64,000 bases of DNA from QHVT01 sp036389275 (GCA_036389275.1 DASVQE010000099.1:1-64000); one strand, 5' to 3'; shown: positions 8,139-17,460, numbered from the stretch's first letter. The notes: generated by a model from the letters alone, not told the origin. Translations and numbers: made by a program.

Positions 8139-9219
8139 TCAGTTCAACACCGGCTCCGTGCACCAGATGTTCCAGGCGGCCGCAGGCCTGCGCGAGCGCG
8201 GCCACGACGTGGCCATCCTCAGCAAGCCCGACGAGGTGCTGGACCGGAAGGCCGGAGAGCAGGATGTCCGTTTTTACGGACTTCCGTTTCGCCATCAATT
8301 CGACTTCGACACCATCGCCCGGCTGCACCGCATCATCCGCGTCGACAAGCCCGACGTAATTCACGTGCACAAGGGCGTCTCGCACGCGCTGGCGCTGGCG
8401 GCGACGTGGCGCGATCCGGCCGGCGCGTTCGTGGTGAACCGCGGCGTCTCGTTTCCGCTCGACCTCTTCAACCGCGGCAAGTACCGCACGCGCCGCGTCG
8501 ACCGCGTGGTGACGGTCTGCCAGCAGATCAAGGATGTGATCGTGACCTCCGGCAAGCTGCCGCCGGAGAAGGTGCAGGTGGTCTACGCCGGCACCGACGT
8601 CGCGCACTTTGATCCGGCGCGCTGGGACGCGCGGGCGTTCCGCCGGGAGAAAGGGATCGGCGACGACCGCTTCGTGGTGGCGCAGGTCGGCGTGCGCGAC
8701 TGGAAAGGGTGGAAGGAGCTGATCGACTCCGTTTCCGACGTCGCGCCCGCGCATCCGAAGGTCGAGCTGCTGCTGATCGGCTGCCGCGGCGAGAAGGAGA
8801 AGGAAGAGGTGCTGGCCTACGCCCGCGCCGTGAACATGCAGGAGCGCGTGCGCGCGATCGAGTATCGCAGCGACATGCCGAACGTCTTCGCCAGTTGCGA
8901 CCTGGTGGTCGACGCCTCCTGGGCCGGCACCGGCATCACCGGCACCATCCGCGAGGCGATGGCCATGGAGAAGCCGGTCATCGCCACCGACGCCGGCGGC
9001 AACCGCGAGCTCGTCTCATCGAGCGAAGTCGGCTGGCTGATCCCGATGAAGGACCGCGCCGCGCTGACGAACGCGCTGCGCGAGGTGATGACGGAGCGGG
9101 AGCGCGCGATGCGCGTGGCGCGCGCGGCGCGCGCGCATGTGGTGGGTGGGTTTTCGAAGGAGCTGAGGATCAGTCGGTTGGAGGAACTGTACGCATCGAT
9201 CCTGGCTTCGAAACGATGA
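8110..9219 (+). CDS. GT4-type glycosyltransferase
   Basis: 369 residues with the two-domain GT-B fold. The N-terminal Rossmann domain begins MKIFQVLEFNQFNTGSVHQM and carries VIHVHKGVSHALAL. The C-terminal nucleotide-sugar domain has the retaining-GT signature region GTGITGTIREAMAMEKPVIA followed by TDAGGNREL. It probably transfers a sugar onto LPS, glycolipid or another envelope glycan, but donor and acceptor are unknown. The ATG at 8110 is preferred over an upstream in-frame start at 8065 because homology begins here. The last two codons plus the stop (K-R-stop) fall in the heptamer repeat at 9213. Confidence 0.9.
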   Translation: MKIFQVLEFNQFNTGSVHQMFQAAAGLRERGHDVAILSKPDEVLDRKAGEQDVRFYGLPFRHQFDFDTIARLHRIIRVDKPDVIHVHKGVSHALALAATWRDPAGAFVVNRGVSFPLDLFNRGKYRTRRVDRVVTVCQQIKDVIVTSGKLPPEKVQVVYAGTDVAHFDPARWDARAFRREKGIGDDRFVVAQVGVRDWKGWKELIDSVSDVAPAHPKVELLLIGCRGEKEKEEVLAYARAVNMQERVRAIEYRSDMPNVFASCDLVVDASWAGTGITGTIREAMAMEKPVIATDAGGNRELVSSSEVGWLIPMKDRAALTNALREVMTERERAMRVARAARAHVVGGFSKELRISRLEELYASILASKR

Positions 9220-9306
9220 ACGATGAACGATGAACGATGAACAAAAGCAAAAGGCCCGTGCCTGCCTGCCTTTGTTCATCGTTCATCGTTCATCGTTCAT
9301 CGTTCG
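9213..9306. repeat. Inverted heptamer array (ACGATGA x4 / GTTCATC x4)
   Basis: Four head-to-tail ACGATGA units at 9213-9240 are followed by a 31-nt loop and four GTTCATC units at 9274-9301 on the opposite orientation, forming a near-perfect long hairpin. The loop also begins with AAAAGGC and ends with GCCTTT, extending the stem. Both convergent neighbours, the glycosyltransferase and the HDAC-like gene, terminate inside it with an Arg codon and TGA. It could act as a bidirectional terminator. Confidence 0.95.
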
Positions 9307-10241
9307 TCCAACGCCGCAACGTGCTCGGACACCGACGCCGCCAATCCTTCCAGATCGTATCCGCCTTCCAACAACGACACCACCCGTCCCTCGCACCACC
9401 GCTCCGCGCACTCCACGATCCGCGTCGTCAGCTCGCCGTAAGCCTCCTCCGTCACGTTCATGCCGCCGAGTGGGTCTCGCCGGTGGGCGTCGAAGCCGGA
9501 GGAGAGGAGGATCGCGTGCGGCTGGTAGTCGTCGATGGCGCGCACGATCTCCTCTTCCGTCGCGCGGAGCAGCGCTGCGTCGCCGAGGCCGGCGGCGAGT
9601 GGGATGTTCTTCGTGAAGCCGCGGCCGTTGCCGCTGCCGATCTCGCTCGCTGCGCCGGTGCCGGGGTAGAACGGGAAGCGGTGGATCGAAGCGTAGAAGA
9701 CGTCGTCGCGATCCTCGAAGAGATGCTGCGTGCCGTTGCCGTGATGCACGTCGAAGTCGAAGATGAAGATCCGCTCGATGCCCGGCTGCTCGCGCAGATA
9801 CTCCGCCACGCAGGCGATGGTGTTGAAGAAACAGAAGCCCATCGCCTCGAGCCGTTCGGCGTGATGTCCCGGCGGACGGGCCACGATGAAGGCGCGCTCG
9901 GAAGTCTTCGCGCGATAGACCGCATCGGCCGCGGTGAGCGCCGTCGACACCGCTGCGCGCGCGGCGCCGTAGGTGAACGAGGAGATCGGATTGTCGATGG
10001 AGTGGAAGTAGCGCTGGCCGCCGCGCACCGTGTCGTGGAACTCGCGCTCGTAGTCGGCCGAATGCGTCTTGGCGATCAGCCGCGAAGTCTCGGCGTGCTC
10101 CGCTTCATTCCGCTCGATGCGCTCGGCCAAACCGGCGCGGGCCACGCCGTCGAATGCCGCGTCGAGCCGCGCCGGCCGCTCCGGATGCGCGAAGCCGGTG
10201 TCGTGCCGGTAGAAGAGCGGATGCGTGTGAATGGTCAGCAT
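9297..10241 (-). CDS. Histone deacetylase/acetylpolyamine amidohydrolase family protein
   Basis: 314 residues, the full length for a bacterial class II HDAC-like deacetylase. Conserved motifs are PPGHHAERLEAMGFCFFN (active-site His pair), FDFDVHHGNGTQ (zinc ligands Asp and His) and LSSGFDAHRRDPLGG (third ligand). It would hydrolyse an acetylated amine, such as acetyl-lysine or acetylpolyamine, in the cytoplasm. The ATG at 10241 gives the usual N-terminus; the upstream open frame is antisense to the flippase-like gene. The stop TGA is encoded by the heptamer array. The divergent neighbour starts 27 bp away. Confidence 0.93.
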   Translation of the reverse strand: MLTIHTHPLFYRHDTGFAHPERPARLDAAFDGVARAGLAERIERNEAEHAETSRLIAKTHSADYEREFHDTVRGGQRYFHSIDNPISSFTYGAARAAVSTALTAADAVYRAKTSERAFIVARPPGHHAERLEAMGFCFFNTIACVAEYLREQPGIERIFIFDFDVHHGNGTQHLFEDRDDVFYASIHRFPFYPGTGAASEIGSGNGRGFTKNIPLAAGLGDAALLRATEEEIVRAIDDYQPHAILLSSGFDAHRRDPLGGMNVTEEAYGELTTRIVECAERWCEGRVVSLLEGGYDLEGLAASVSEHVAALDER

Positions 10242-10268
10242 GAAGCGTCGTGATACAACTCGCCGCGC

Positions 10269-11264
10269 GTGAAACGCATTCTCCAGATCGCATTCATCGC
10301 GCTCCTCACGGTCTTCTTCCTCTGGCTGTTTCTGCGGAATGCGAATCTCGCCGACGTCGGCCGCATCCTCAAGACGACGCAAATCAGTTGGGTGCTGATC
10401 GGTTTCGCCGTGAACGTGCTGGCGCTGATCCTGCGCACTGTTCGCTGGCGAACCATCCTCGATCCCGTCGAGCCGCCGCCGTTCGCGGCCACGTTCTACG
10501 CGAACACGGTCGGCTACATGCTCTCCACGGTGCTGCCGATCCGCGCCGCAGACGTGGCCCGTCCGGCGCTGCTGGCGCGCCGGACCACGCACCGCTTCGC
10601 CGGCGCCCTCGGCACGGTGCTCACCGAGCGCGTGCTCGACCTGATCAGTATCCTCAGCCTCTTCGTGATCTTCGCCGTGCTGCGCTGGAACGAGTTCTCG
10701 CACGATCCAGAGACGCATCGCTGGTTCTACATCGTCCGCGCCGGCGCCATCGCCTCGGCCGTGCTGCTCGCGGCCATGCTCTTCCTCCTGATCGGTCTCT
10801 ACTTCTTTCGTCCGTTCATCCGCCGCCTGCACGAGCGCATCGGGCGCATCCTGCCGCAGCGCTTTCGCGAAGGATGGATGCACTTTTTCGACAGCTTCAC
10901 CGAGACCCTGCGCATCACCCAGCATCGCGCCGCCTTCGTGCGCGTGCTCTTCTGCACCGCCGGCGTCTGGCTCTGCCTCACCTCGCAGTTCTGGTTCGCG
11001 ACGATGGCCGTGCACCATCCGCTGCCGTTCGACTCGAGCTTCTTCGTCACCGGCGTGACCACCGTCGGCCTGGCCATCCCGACGCCGGGCGGCATCGGCG
11101 GTTTTCACAAAGCGTGTCAGCTCGTCCTGACGCGCTTCTACCGCTTCGACATCGACGCGTCCGTTGCAGTGGCCGTGCTCTTCCACATCATCGGCACGCT
11201 GCCGGTGCTGGTGATGGGCGTGACGCTGCTGGCGCGCTACGGGATGACGCGCCGCGCTTCGTGA
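10269..11264 (+). CDS. Lysylphosphatidylglycerol-synthase-type integral membrane protein (UPF0104, flippase-like)
   Basis: 331 residues with about eight membrane helices. It matches the UPF0104/AglD-like family: NANLADVGRILKTTQISW near the N-terminus, the RTVRWRTIL loop, LPIRAADVARPALLARR (conserved R-x-x-D-x-x-R/E pattern) and IPTPGGIGGFHKACQLVL near the C-terminus. Relatives include the membrane domain of MprF and archaeal AglD, implicated in lipid flipping or dolichol-linked glycosylation. The start is GTG at 10269. The role here is inferred to be in envelope lipid handling. Confidence 0.85.
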   Translation: MKRILQIAFIALLTVFFLWLFLRNANLADVGRILKTTQISWVLIGFAVNVLALILRTVRWRTILDPVEPPPFAATFYANTVGYMLSTVLPIRAADVARPALLARRTTHRFAGALGTVLTERVLDLISILSLFVIFAVLRWNEFSHDPETHRWFYIVRAGAIASAVLLAAMLFLLIGLYFFRPFIRRLHERIGRILPQRFREGWMHFFDSFTETLRITQHRAAFVRVLFCTAGVWLCLTSQFWFATMAVHHPLPFDSSFFVTGVTTVGLAIPTPGGIGGFHKACQLVLTRFYRFDIDASVAVAVLFHIIGTLPVLVMGVTLLARYGMTRRAS

Positions 11265-11278
11265 TATAGGAGCGCGCG

Positions 11279-11725
11279 ATGCGGTGCCCGTTTTGTGGGA
11301 ATGTGGAGGACCGCGTCGTCGACTCGCGCGAGAGCCGCGAAGGCGACGTGATCCGGCGGCGGCGCGAATGCGCGGCGTGCGAGCGCCGCTTCACGTCGTA
11401 CGAGAAGATCGAGATCCCGACGTTTCAGGTGGTCAAGCGCGACGAGCGCCGCGAGGCGTACGACCGGGAGAAGCTGATGCGCGGGCTGCAGATCGCCTGC
11501 AGGAAGCGGCCGGTGCCGCAGGCGGCGCTCGAGCAGGTGGCCGACTCGATCGAGTCGGCCATGCAGGATGCGGCCGAGCGCGAGATCTCCTCGCAGCAGC
11601 TCGGCACGCTGGTGATGAACCGCCTGCGCGAGCTCGATCCGGTGGCCTACGTCCGCTTCGCCTCGGTCTACCGGAACTTCGAGGATGTCGATGCTTTCGT
11701 CAAGGAACTGCACCGTTTGAAGTAG
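11279..11725 (+). CDS. nrdR: Transcriptional repressor NrdR
   Basis: 148 residues, standard length. A zinc ribbon with C3, C6, C31 and C34 (MRCPFCGN; ECAACERRF) is followed by an ATP-cone domain (VVKRDERREAYDREKLMRGL). NrdR binds ATP or dATP and represses ribonucleotide reductase genes through NrdR boxes. No nrd genes occur in this window. It starts 14 bp after the flippase-like gene and ends 60 bp before lon, so it may be co-transcribed with either. Confidence 0.97.
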   Translation: MRCPFCGNVEDRVVDSRESREGDVIRRRRECAACERRFTSYEKIEIPTFQVVKRDERREAYDREKLMRGLQIACRKRPVPQAALEQVADSIESAMQDAAEREISSQQLGTLVMNRLRELDPVAYVRFASVYRNFEDVDAFVKELHRLK

Positions 11726-11785
11726 GCACTTGCAGGAACAGCCATTGCACGAGGACCCTTCGGTCCCGCCACTTGTGAGGTTGAG

Positions 11786-14248
11786 ATGACTGACGCGAAC
11801 GAAACCGCGAAAGAAGAAGCAATCAAGATCCCCGACGTCCTGCCGGTGCTGCCGCTCAAGGACCTGGTGATCTTTCCATTCATCATCGTCCCGCTGTCGG
11901 TCTCGCGGGAGAAGTCGATCAACGCGGTCGATCAGGCGCTGGCCGAGAACCGCGTCATCATGCTCACCGCGCAGAAGGATTTTCAGAACGAGGATCCGGG
12001 CGAAGAGGATCTCTACCGCGTCGGCACCGTGGCCATCATCATGCGCATGCTGAAGCTGCCGGACGGCCGCATCCGCATCCTGGTGCAGGGTCTCTCGCGC
12101 GCGCGCATCGATTACTTCATCCAGACCGCGCCGTTCTTCAAGGCGAAGATCACGCGCATCGAAGAGCCGGTGACGAAGGATCGCGGCCTGGAAGTGGAGG
12201 CGCTGATCCGCGCGGTGAAGCAGAACCTCGACCGCGCCGTCTCGCTGGGGAAGAACATCTCGCCCGAGGTGATGGTCATCGCCGCGAACCTCGACGACCC
12301 GGCGCGACTCACCGACCTGGCCGCGTCGAATCTCGATCTCAAGCTGGAAGAAGCACAGGGCATTCTCGAAACGATCGATCCGGTGGAGCGCCTCAAGAAG
12401 GTCAACGAGATGCTCACCAGAGAGATCAACTTGTTGACCATGCAGCAGGAGATCTCGTCGGCGGCACAGGGCGAGATGAACAAGAGCCAGCGCGAGTACT
12501 TTCTGCGCCAGCAGCTCAAGGCGATTCAGTCGGAGCTCGGCGAAGGCGAAGAGCTGGCCGAGGAAGTGGAGAACTACCGCAAGAAAATCGAAGAGAAGAT
12601 GATCCCGGCGGAGGCGAAAGAAGAAGTCGAGAAGCAGATCAAGCGCCTCGAGCGCTCGCATCCCGACTCCGCCGAGACCTCGATCATCCGCACCTATCTC
12701 GACTGGATGACCGGCCTGCCGTGGGGCGTGATGTCGGCCGACAATCACGACCTGACGCGCGCGCGCGGTGTGCTCGACGAGGATCACTACGACCTCGAGA
12801 AGATCAAGGAGCGCATCCTCGAGTATCTCGCCGTGCGCAAGCTGCGCGGCCAGAAGATGAAAGGTCCAATCCTCTGCTTCGTCGGGCCTCCCGGCGTCGG
12901 CAAGACCTCGCTCGGCCGCTCGATCGCGCGCGCGCTCGACCGCAAGTTCGTGCGCATTTCCCTCGGCGGCGTGCGCGATGAGGCGGAGATCCGCGGGCAT
13001 CGCCGCACCTACGTCGGCGCCTTGCCCGGCCGCATCATCCAGGGCATCAATCAGGCCCAGACTTCGAACCCGGTGTTCATGCTCGACGAGGTCGACAAGA
13101 TCGGCGCCGACTATCGCGGCGATCCGTCGTCCGCGCTGCTCGAGGTGCTCGATCCCGAGCAGAATTTCTCGTTCCGCGATCACTACCTCGGCGTGTCGTA
13201 CGACCTTTCCAACGTGATGTTCATCGTCACGGCGAACGTGCTCGACACGATCCAGCCGGCCTTCCTCGATCGCATGGAAGTCATCCGCCTCTCCGGCTAC
13301 ACGGACGAGGAGAAGCTGATGATCGCCAAGCAGCACATCATCCCGAAGCAGATGGAGGAGAACGGGATCAAGGACGTGCCGGTGGTCTGGACGGATTCCG
13401 GCATCACCCGCGTCATCACCGGCTATACGAAGGAAGCAGGGCTGCGCAATCTCGAGCGCGAGGTCGGCACGATCTGCCGCAAGATCGCGGTGCAGGTGGC
13501 CGACGGGAAGACGGAGCAGAATTACCGCATCACCGACGCGAACGTCGACAAGTACCTCGGGCCGATGAAGCATTTCGCCGAGGAGCTGCTCGAGCGCGAT
13601 CAGGTCGGCGTGGCGACGGGACTGGCCTGGACGGCGGTCGGCGGCGACATCCTCTTCATCGAGGCGACGGCGGTGCGCGGCAAAGGCAAGCTCTCACTCA
13701 CCGGCCAGCTCGGCGAGGTGATGAAGGAGTCGGCGCAGGCGGCGCTCACGTACGCGCGTGCGCACGCCGACGAGCAAGGCATCCCGGCCGATTACTTCGA
13801 GACGCACGACATCCACATTCACGTGCCCGCGGGCGCGATCCCGAAGGACGGCCCGTCGGCCGGCATCACCATCACCACGGCCATCATCTCCGTGCTGACC
13901 GGACGTCCGGTGCGCCGCAACGTGGCGATGACCGGTGAGGTGACGCTGCGCGGCGACGTGTTGCCGATTGGTGGAGTGAAGGAAAAAGTGCTCGCCGCAC
14001 GTGCGGCAAAACTGAATACCGTCATTCTGCCCAAATTGAACGAGCGCGATCTCATCGACGTGCCCGAGCCGATCAAGCGCGACATGACCTTCCACTTCGT
14101 CGAGCACGTGGAAGACGTCCTGGCCATTGCTCTGCTGGAGCGCAACGCCGCCGACCAGAAAACCACCGACCGCGCCGGCCGCGAGTCCCACCCGCTACCG
14201 GAGCCGGAACCGGCCAGTCACGAGCACGTGCCGGTGGGACAGGCGTAG
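11786..14248 (+). CDS. lon: ATP-dependent protease Lon
   Basis: 820 residues with the LonA order: N-terminal substrate-binding domain (VLPVLPLKDLVIFPF), coiled helical region, AAA+ module with Walker A GPPGVGKTS (K373) and Walker B VFMLDEVDKI, and C-terminal Ser-Lys protease domain with S691 in KDGPSAG and K732 in GGVKEK. It degrades damaged and regulatory proteins in the cytoplasm. A GAGG-type ribosome site lies just upstream of the ATG. The C-terminal tail (HVPVGQA) stops 2 bp before a REP-like pair. Confidence 0.98.
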   Translation: MTDANETAKEEAIKIPDVLPVLPLKDLVIFPFIIVPLSVSREKSINAVDQALAENRVIMLTAQKDFQNEDPGEEDLYRVGTVAIIMRMLKLPDGRIRILVQGLSRARIDYFIQTAPFFKAKITRIEEPVTKDRGLEVEALIRAVKQNLDRAVSLGKNISPEVMVIAANLDDPARLTDLAASNLDLKLEEAQGILETIDPVERLKKVNEMLTREINLLTMQQEISSAAQGEMNKSQREYFLRQQLKAIQSELGEGEELAEEVENYRKKIEEKMIPAEAKEEVEKQIKRLERSHPDSAETSIIRTYLDWMTGLPWGVMSADNHDLTRARGVLDEDHYDLEKIKERILEYLAVRKLRGQKMKGPILCFVGPPGVGKTSLGRSIARALDRKFVRISLGGVRDEAEIRGHRRTYVGALPGRIIQGINQAQTSNPVFMLDEVDKIGADYRGDPSSALLEVLDPEQNFSFRDHYLGVSYDLSNVMFIVTANVLDTIQPAFLDRMEVIRLSGYTDEEKLMIAKQHIIPKQMEENGIKDVPVVWTDSGITRVITGYTKEAGLRNLEREVGTICRKIAVQVADGKTEQNYRITDANVDKYLGPMKHFAEELLERDQVGVATGLAWTAVGGDILFIEATAVRGKGKLSLTGQLGEVMKESAQAALTYARAHADEQGIPADYFETHDIHIHVPAGAIPKDGPSAGITITTAIISVLTGRPVRRNVAMTGEVTLRGDVLPIGGVKEKVLAARAAKLNTVILPKLNERDLIDVPEPIKRDMTFHFVEHVEDVLAIALLERNAADQKTTDRAGRESHPLPEPEPASHEHVPVGQA

Positions 14249-14250
14249 TT

Positions 14251-14347
14251 GTCATCCCGAGCGTGAGCGAGGGACCTGGGTGGGTGGCGCGCGATGCACG
14301 TGCCTGCCGCCCCACCCACCCAGGTCCCTCGCTACGCTCGGGATGAC
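14251..14347. repeat. REP-like inverted pair between lon and bioY
   Basis: The same core as at 2374 occurs directly at 14251-14285 (one variation, GCGTGAGCGAGG) and inverted at 14312-14347, making a long hairpin with a short loop. The convergent genes lon and bioY flank it. bioY takes its last codons (L-S-S-R-A) and TAG from the inverted copy. It probably works as a shared terminator or mRNA 3'-end stabiliser. Confidence 0.9.
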
Positions 14348-14919
14348 AAGATCAGGCGCTGCACTTTCGGCAGCAGCGCGGCGCCGACGGCGACTTTCAC
14401 CATGTCGGCGAGGACGAACGGCGTGACGCCGGCGCGGAACGCGCTGCGCGCGTCGGTGAGCGTGGCCAGCCACGACCAGCCGCCGAGGTAGATCACGGCG
14501 AGGGCGAGCAGCATGCCGGTGACGGCGCGCGTGAACGTCGAGCCCCAGCCGCGTTCGGAGACGAAGCCGGATAGCCAGGCGGCGAACGGGTACGAGAGCA
14601 GGTACCCGGCGGTGGGACCGGCCAGCCAGAGCGGGCCGCCGTGGCCTTGCGCGAAGACCGGCAGGCCGCTGAAGCCTTCGAGCAGGTAGAGCGCGGCGGC
14701 GGCGGCGCCGCGCGCGGAGCCGAGGGCCACGCCGACCAGGATCACCGCCAGCGGCTGCAGCGTGAGCGGCACCGGCGTGAACGGCAATGGGATGGCCACC
14801 TGCGCGGCGATGGCGATGATCGCGCTCGCGCCGATCACCAGCAGCATGTTCGCGGCGGCGCGTCCGCGCACGATGCGGTCGATCACGACGGCAGGAATGG
14901 TGGCCACTTTGTCAGTCAT
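14332..14919 (-). CDS. bioY: Biotin transporter substrate-binding membrane subunit BioY
   Basis: 195 residues with about six membrane helices. BioY hallmarks are VAIPLPFTPVPLTLQPLAVI near residue 45 and GPLWLAGPTAGYLLSYPFAA in the middle, followed by the conserved Asp region (FVLADMVKVAVGAALLP). It is the S component of an ECF-type biotin importer or acts alone. No EcfA or EcfT genes are adjacent. Its ATG overlaps the stop of the MMPL exporter gene by 4 bp (ATGA), so the two are translationally coupled. The C-terminus ends in repeat-encoded residues. birA lies 9 kb away. Confidence 0.95.
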   Translation of the reverse strand: MTDKVATIPAVVIDRIVRGRAAANMLLVIGASAIIAIAAQVAIPLPFTPVPLTLQPLAVILVGVALGSARGAAAAALYLLEGFSGLPVFAQGHGGPLWLAGPTAGYLLSYPFAAWLSGFVSERGWGSTFTRAVTGMLLALAVIYLGGWSWLATLTDARSAFRAGVTPFVLADMVKVAVGAALLPKVQRLILSSRA

Positions 14920-17453
14920 TCAGGTTTTCTCCGCAACGACACCAGGATTGCGGGCAGCAGCGTGATCGACGCCAGCCCGCTGAAGAAGATTCCGAAGAAC
15001 GAAGCATAACCAATCGAGCGCAGACCCGGATAGTGCGACAGCGCGAACGACCCGTAGCCGACCACCGTCGTCAGCGCCGCCATCACCACCGCCTTCCCCG
15101 TCTCGCGCGCGGCGGCCGGGAACTGCGCCGGATCTTCCTTGTAGCGGTGGAGGATGTAGACCGCGTAGTCGGTGCCGCAGCCGATGATCATCAGCCCCAC
15201 GAAGATGTTCATGAAGTTGAACTCGAGCCGGCCGATGGCCATCAGCCCGAGCATCGCCGCCGCGCCGGCGAGGAACGGCACGAACGTCAGCAGCGCCGGC
15301 ACGAGCCGCCGGAAGGCGACGGCCATGATCACGATCACCGAGATCAGGCCGATGATCGTGGCGCGCGTCGCGTCCGCCTTCACGATGCGCCGCAGCGTGC
15401 CGCTGACGAGGTTGATGCCGCTCAGGATCTCGTCGGGATGGCGCGCGCTCATCGCCAGCAGATCGGGCGGCACTTCGCGCGGCCACTTGCCGCCGGTCGG
15501 ATAGAGATACGTCACCGACATCCAGCCGTCGCTGGTCTGCTTGACGAAGCGCGAGGTGAGCGCGAGCAGCTCCGGATCCTTGATCGTGTCGAGCGTGAGC
15601 GGCTCCTTCGGCGCGACCGTCTGCGCGAAGAGCTCCATGTAGCTGTCGTAGGCGTCGGGACGGAAGCCGTTCTCTTCGAGCGCGCGGCGGAACGTCGTGT
15701 TGATGCGGTCGAAGTTGAAGCGGTCCGCGCGTCCCGCTTCGAGCGTGCGGATCACCGCGAGCTGCTGCTCGCGCGGCGGCACGAAGGTGGCGATCGACTG
15801 ATACGAGGCGATGCTCTTGCTCGCCACCAGCGGCCGGATTTCCTGCGCGCGCTGATGCGTGCGCGTGATGACGTCGTCGAGCGACTTCCCTTCGATGACG
15901 TACATCATGAACTCGAACGACTGCCCGAATTTCTTCGTCACCTTCTCCTGGTTGATGACGCCCTCGTTGCCTTTCGCGCGCAGGTCCTGGATGTTGTCGC
16001 TGAAGCGGATCTGCGTCGCCGCGATCGAGCAGATGGCCACGAAGGCGATCCAGAGCCAGATGGTCATGCGCGGCCGCTCGAGCGAGAAGTTGATCAGCTT
16101 CTCCGAGCCGAACGAGTGCAGGTAAAGCTTCGGCGCGCGCTTGGCGCCGTGGCGCTCGCCGAGGACGATCAGCGCCGGTAGGAGGATGGCGGTGCAGGCC
16201 AGGAAGAAGAGGATGCCGGTGCCGGTCAGGAACCCGAGTTGCGTCATGCCCCGGAAGTCGGTGGCGAGGAACGCGTAGAACGTGGCCGCGGTGGTGATGG
16301 CGGCCACGAAGATGCCCGGCAGCGAGCCGCGGATGGCGGTGATCAGTCCGTGCGGCATCGTCGCGCCGCGATTGCGCTCGTCGACGTAGCGGCCGTACAG
16401 CACGGTGATGAAGTCGATGCCGAGTCCCGCGAGCAGCGCCGCGAATCCGGCGCTGGCCGACGAGAGCTGGCCGTAGTAGACGCCGGCGATGCCGAACGTG
16501 AGCGCGAGCCCGAGCGCCATCGGCAGCGCGGCGTAGAACACCGAGGCCACGCGACGGAAGGCGTAGAGGAAGAGCGCCAGCACGCCGAAGAACGAGCCGA
16601 GGACGTTGATGACGATGTCCTGGCGAATGAGGTCGGCGTCGCCGACGGCGATCTGGTATCCACCCGTGTGCTCGATGCGCGGCAGCGGCGTTCCCTGTGC
16701 CGCCGTCTTCTCGAATTCCTTGAGCGCTCTCGCCTCGATGATCAGCCCCTCGGCCAGCAGCTCTTTCGCGAACGGCACGTCCTGCGCCGCATGCTTCGGC
16801 TTGGCCAGGATCAGCAGCATCGTGTGATCGGCCGACAGGTAGTACCCGCTCGCCGCATCGATGTGGAAGCCGCCGCCGGCCGCGGTGAACTTCTCGAGGA
16901 AGATCGGCGCGAGGTTGAACGGGTCGTACTGGATGAGCTGCTTGAGCGCGAACGACTGCGGCGTCTGCAGCATGGTGCGGTTGCGCGCCACCGAGGCGCG
17001 GATGCCTTCGTCGGAGAGCTTGCTGCCGACCAGCTCGACCTGCTCCGGCGTGAGGAACAGCAGCGCGCGCGGCAGGATCAGCTCCACGAAGTCGAGCGGA
17101 TTCGGCAGGCGGTACTGCACGTCGGCGATGCGGCTGCTCTGCTTGTAGCCGTTGGCGATGTTCTCGATCAGCGCGTCGTAGGTGTGGATGTCCGTGCCTT
17201 TCGGCAGGTGCAGCACCACGACGTGGTTGTCGAGCGTGCCGAGCTGCCGCAGCACGCGGCGGAAGTCGTTCACCTGCCGGTTCTTCTGCGGAATCAGGTT
17301 CAGCAGGTCGGGATCGAAGTGGATGCGCGAGGCGCCGGCGATGGCGATCGCGCCGACGATGGCCGCGGCGATGGCGATCTGTTTGCTGTGCCGGAGGCAG
17401 AGCTTGGCGAGAGCGTCGAGAATGCGATCAGTCAAACCGGCGGCAGATAACAT
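14916..17453 (-). CDS. MMPL/RND-superfamily lipid exporter (HpnN-like)
   Basis: 845 residues. The topology is one N-terminal helix, a large periplasmic loop (to about residue 275), a bundle of five helices, a second N-terminal-type helix near 465, a second large loop and a second five-helix bundle. The first bundle carries GIDFITVLYGRYVDERNRG, and the second GCGTDYAVYILHRYKEDPA. These GxDxxxxLxxRYxEE-like motifs are the proton-relay signature of MMPL/HpnN. HpnN exports hopanoids to the outer membrane, but no hopanoid genes are present here, so the substrate is open. It is the upstream partner of bioY. Confidence 0.88.
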   Translation of the reverse strand: MLSAAGLTDRILDALAKLCLRHSKQIAIAAAIVGAIAIAGASRIHFDPDLLNLIPQKNRQVNDFRRVLRQLGTLDNHVVVLHLPKGTDIHTYDALIENIANGYKQSSRIADVQYRLPNPLDFVELILPRALLFLTPEQVELVGSKLSDEGIRASVARNRTMLQTPQSFALKQLIQYDPFNLAPIFLEKFTAAGGGFHIDAASGYYLSADHTMLLILAKPKHAAQDVPFAKELLAEGLIIEARALKEFEKTAAQGTPLPRIEHTGGYQIAVGDADLIRQDIVINVLGSFFGVLALFLYAFRRVASVFYAALPMALGLALTFGIAGVYYGQLSSASAGFAALLAGLGIDFITVLYGRYVDERNRGATMPHGLITAIRGSLPGIFVAAITTAATFYAFLATDFRGMTQLGFLTGTGILFFLACTAILLPALIVLGERHGAKRAPKLYLHSFGSEKLINFSLERPRMTIWLWIAFVAICSIAATQIRFSDNIQDLRAKGNEGVINQEKVTKKFGQSFEFMMYVIEGKSLDDVITRTHQRAQEIRPLVASKSIASYQSIATFVPPREQQLAVIRTLEAGRADRFNFDRINTTFRRALEENGFRPDAYDSYMELFAQTVAPKEPLTLDTIKDPELLALTSRFVKQTSDGWMSVTYLYPTGGKWPREVPPDLLAMSARHPDEILSGINLVSGTLRRIVKADATRATIIGLISVIVIMAVAFRRLVPALLTFVPFLAGAAAMLGLMAIGRLEFNFMNIFVGLMIIGCGTDYAVYILHRYKEDPAQFPAAARETGKAVVMAALTTVVGYGSFALSHYPGLRSIGYASFFGIFFSGLASITLLPAILVSLRRKPE

Positions 17454-17460
17454 GCGGACG

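Noticed and set aside
9016..9279. Small leftward ORF of 87 codons including the heptamer array
   Set aside because: Antisense to the glycosyltransferase, and its first part is repeat-encoded (CSSFIVHRSSF).
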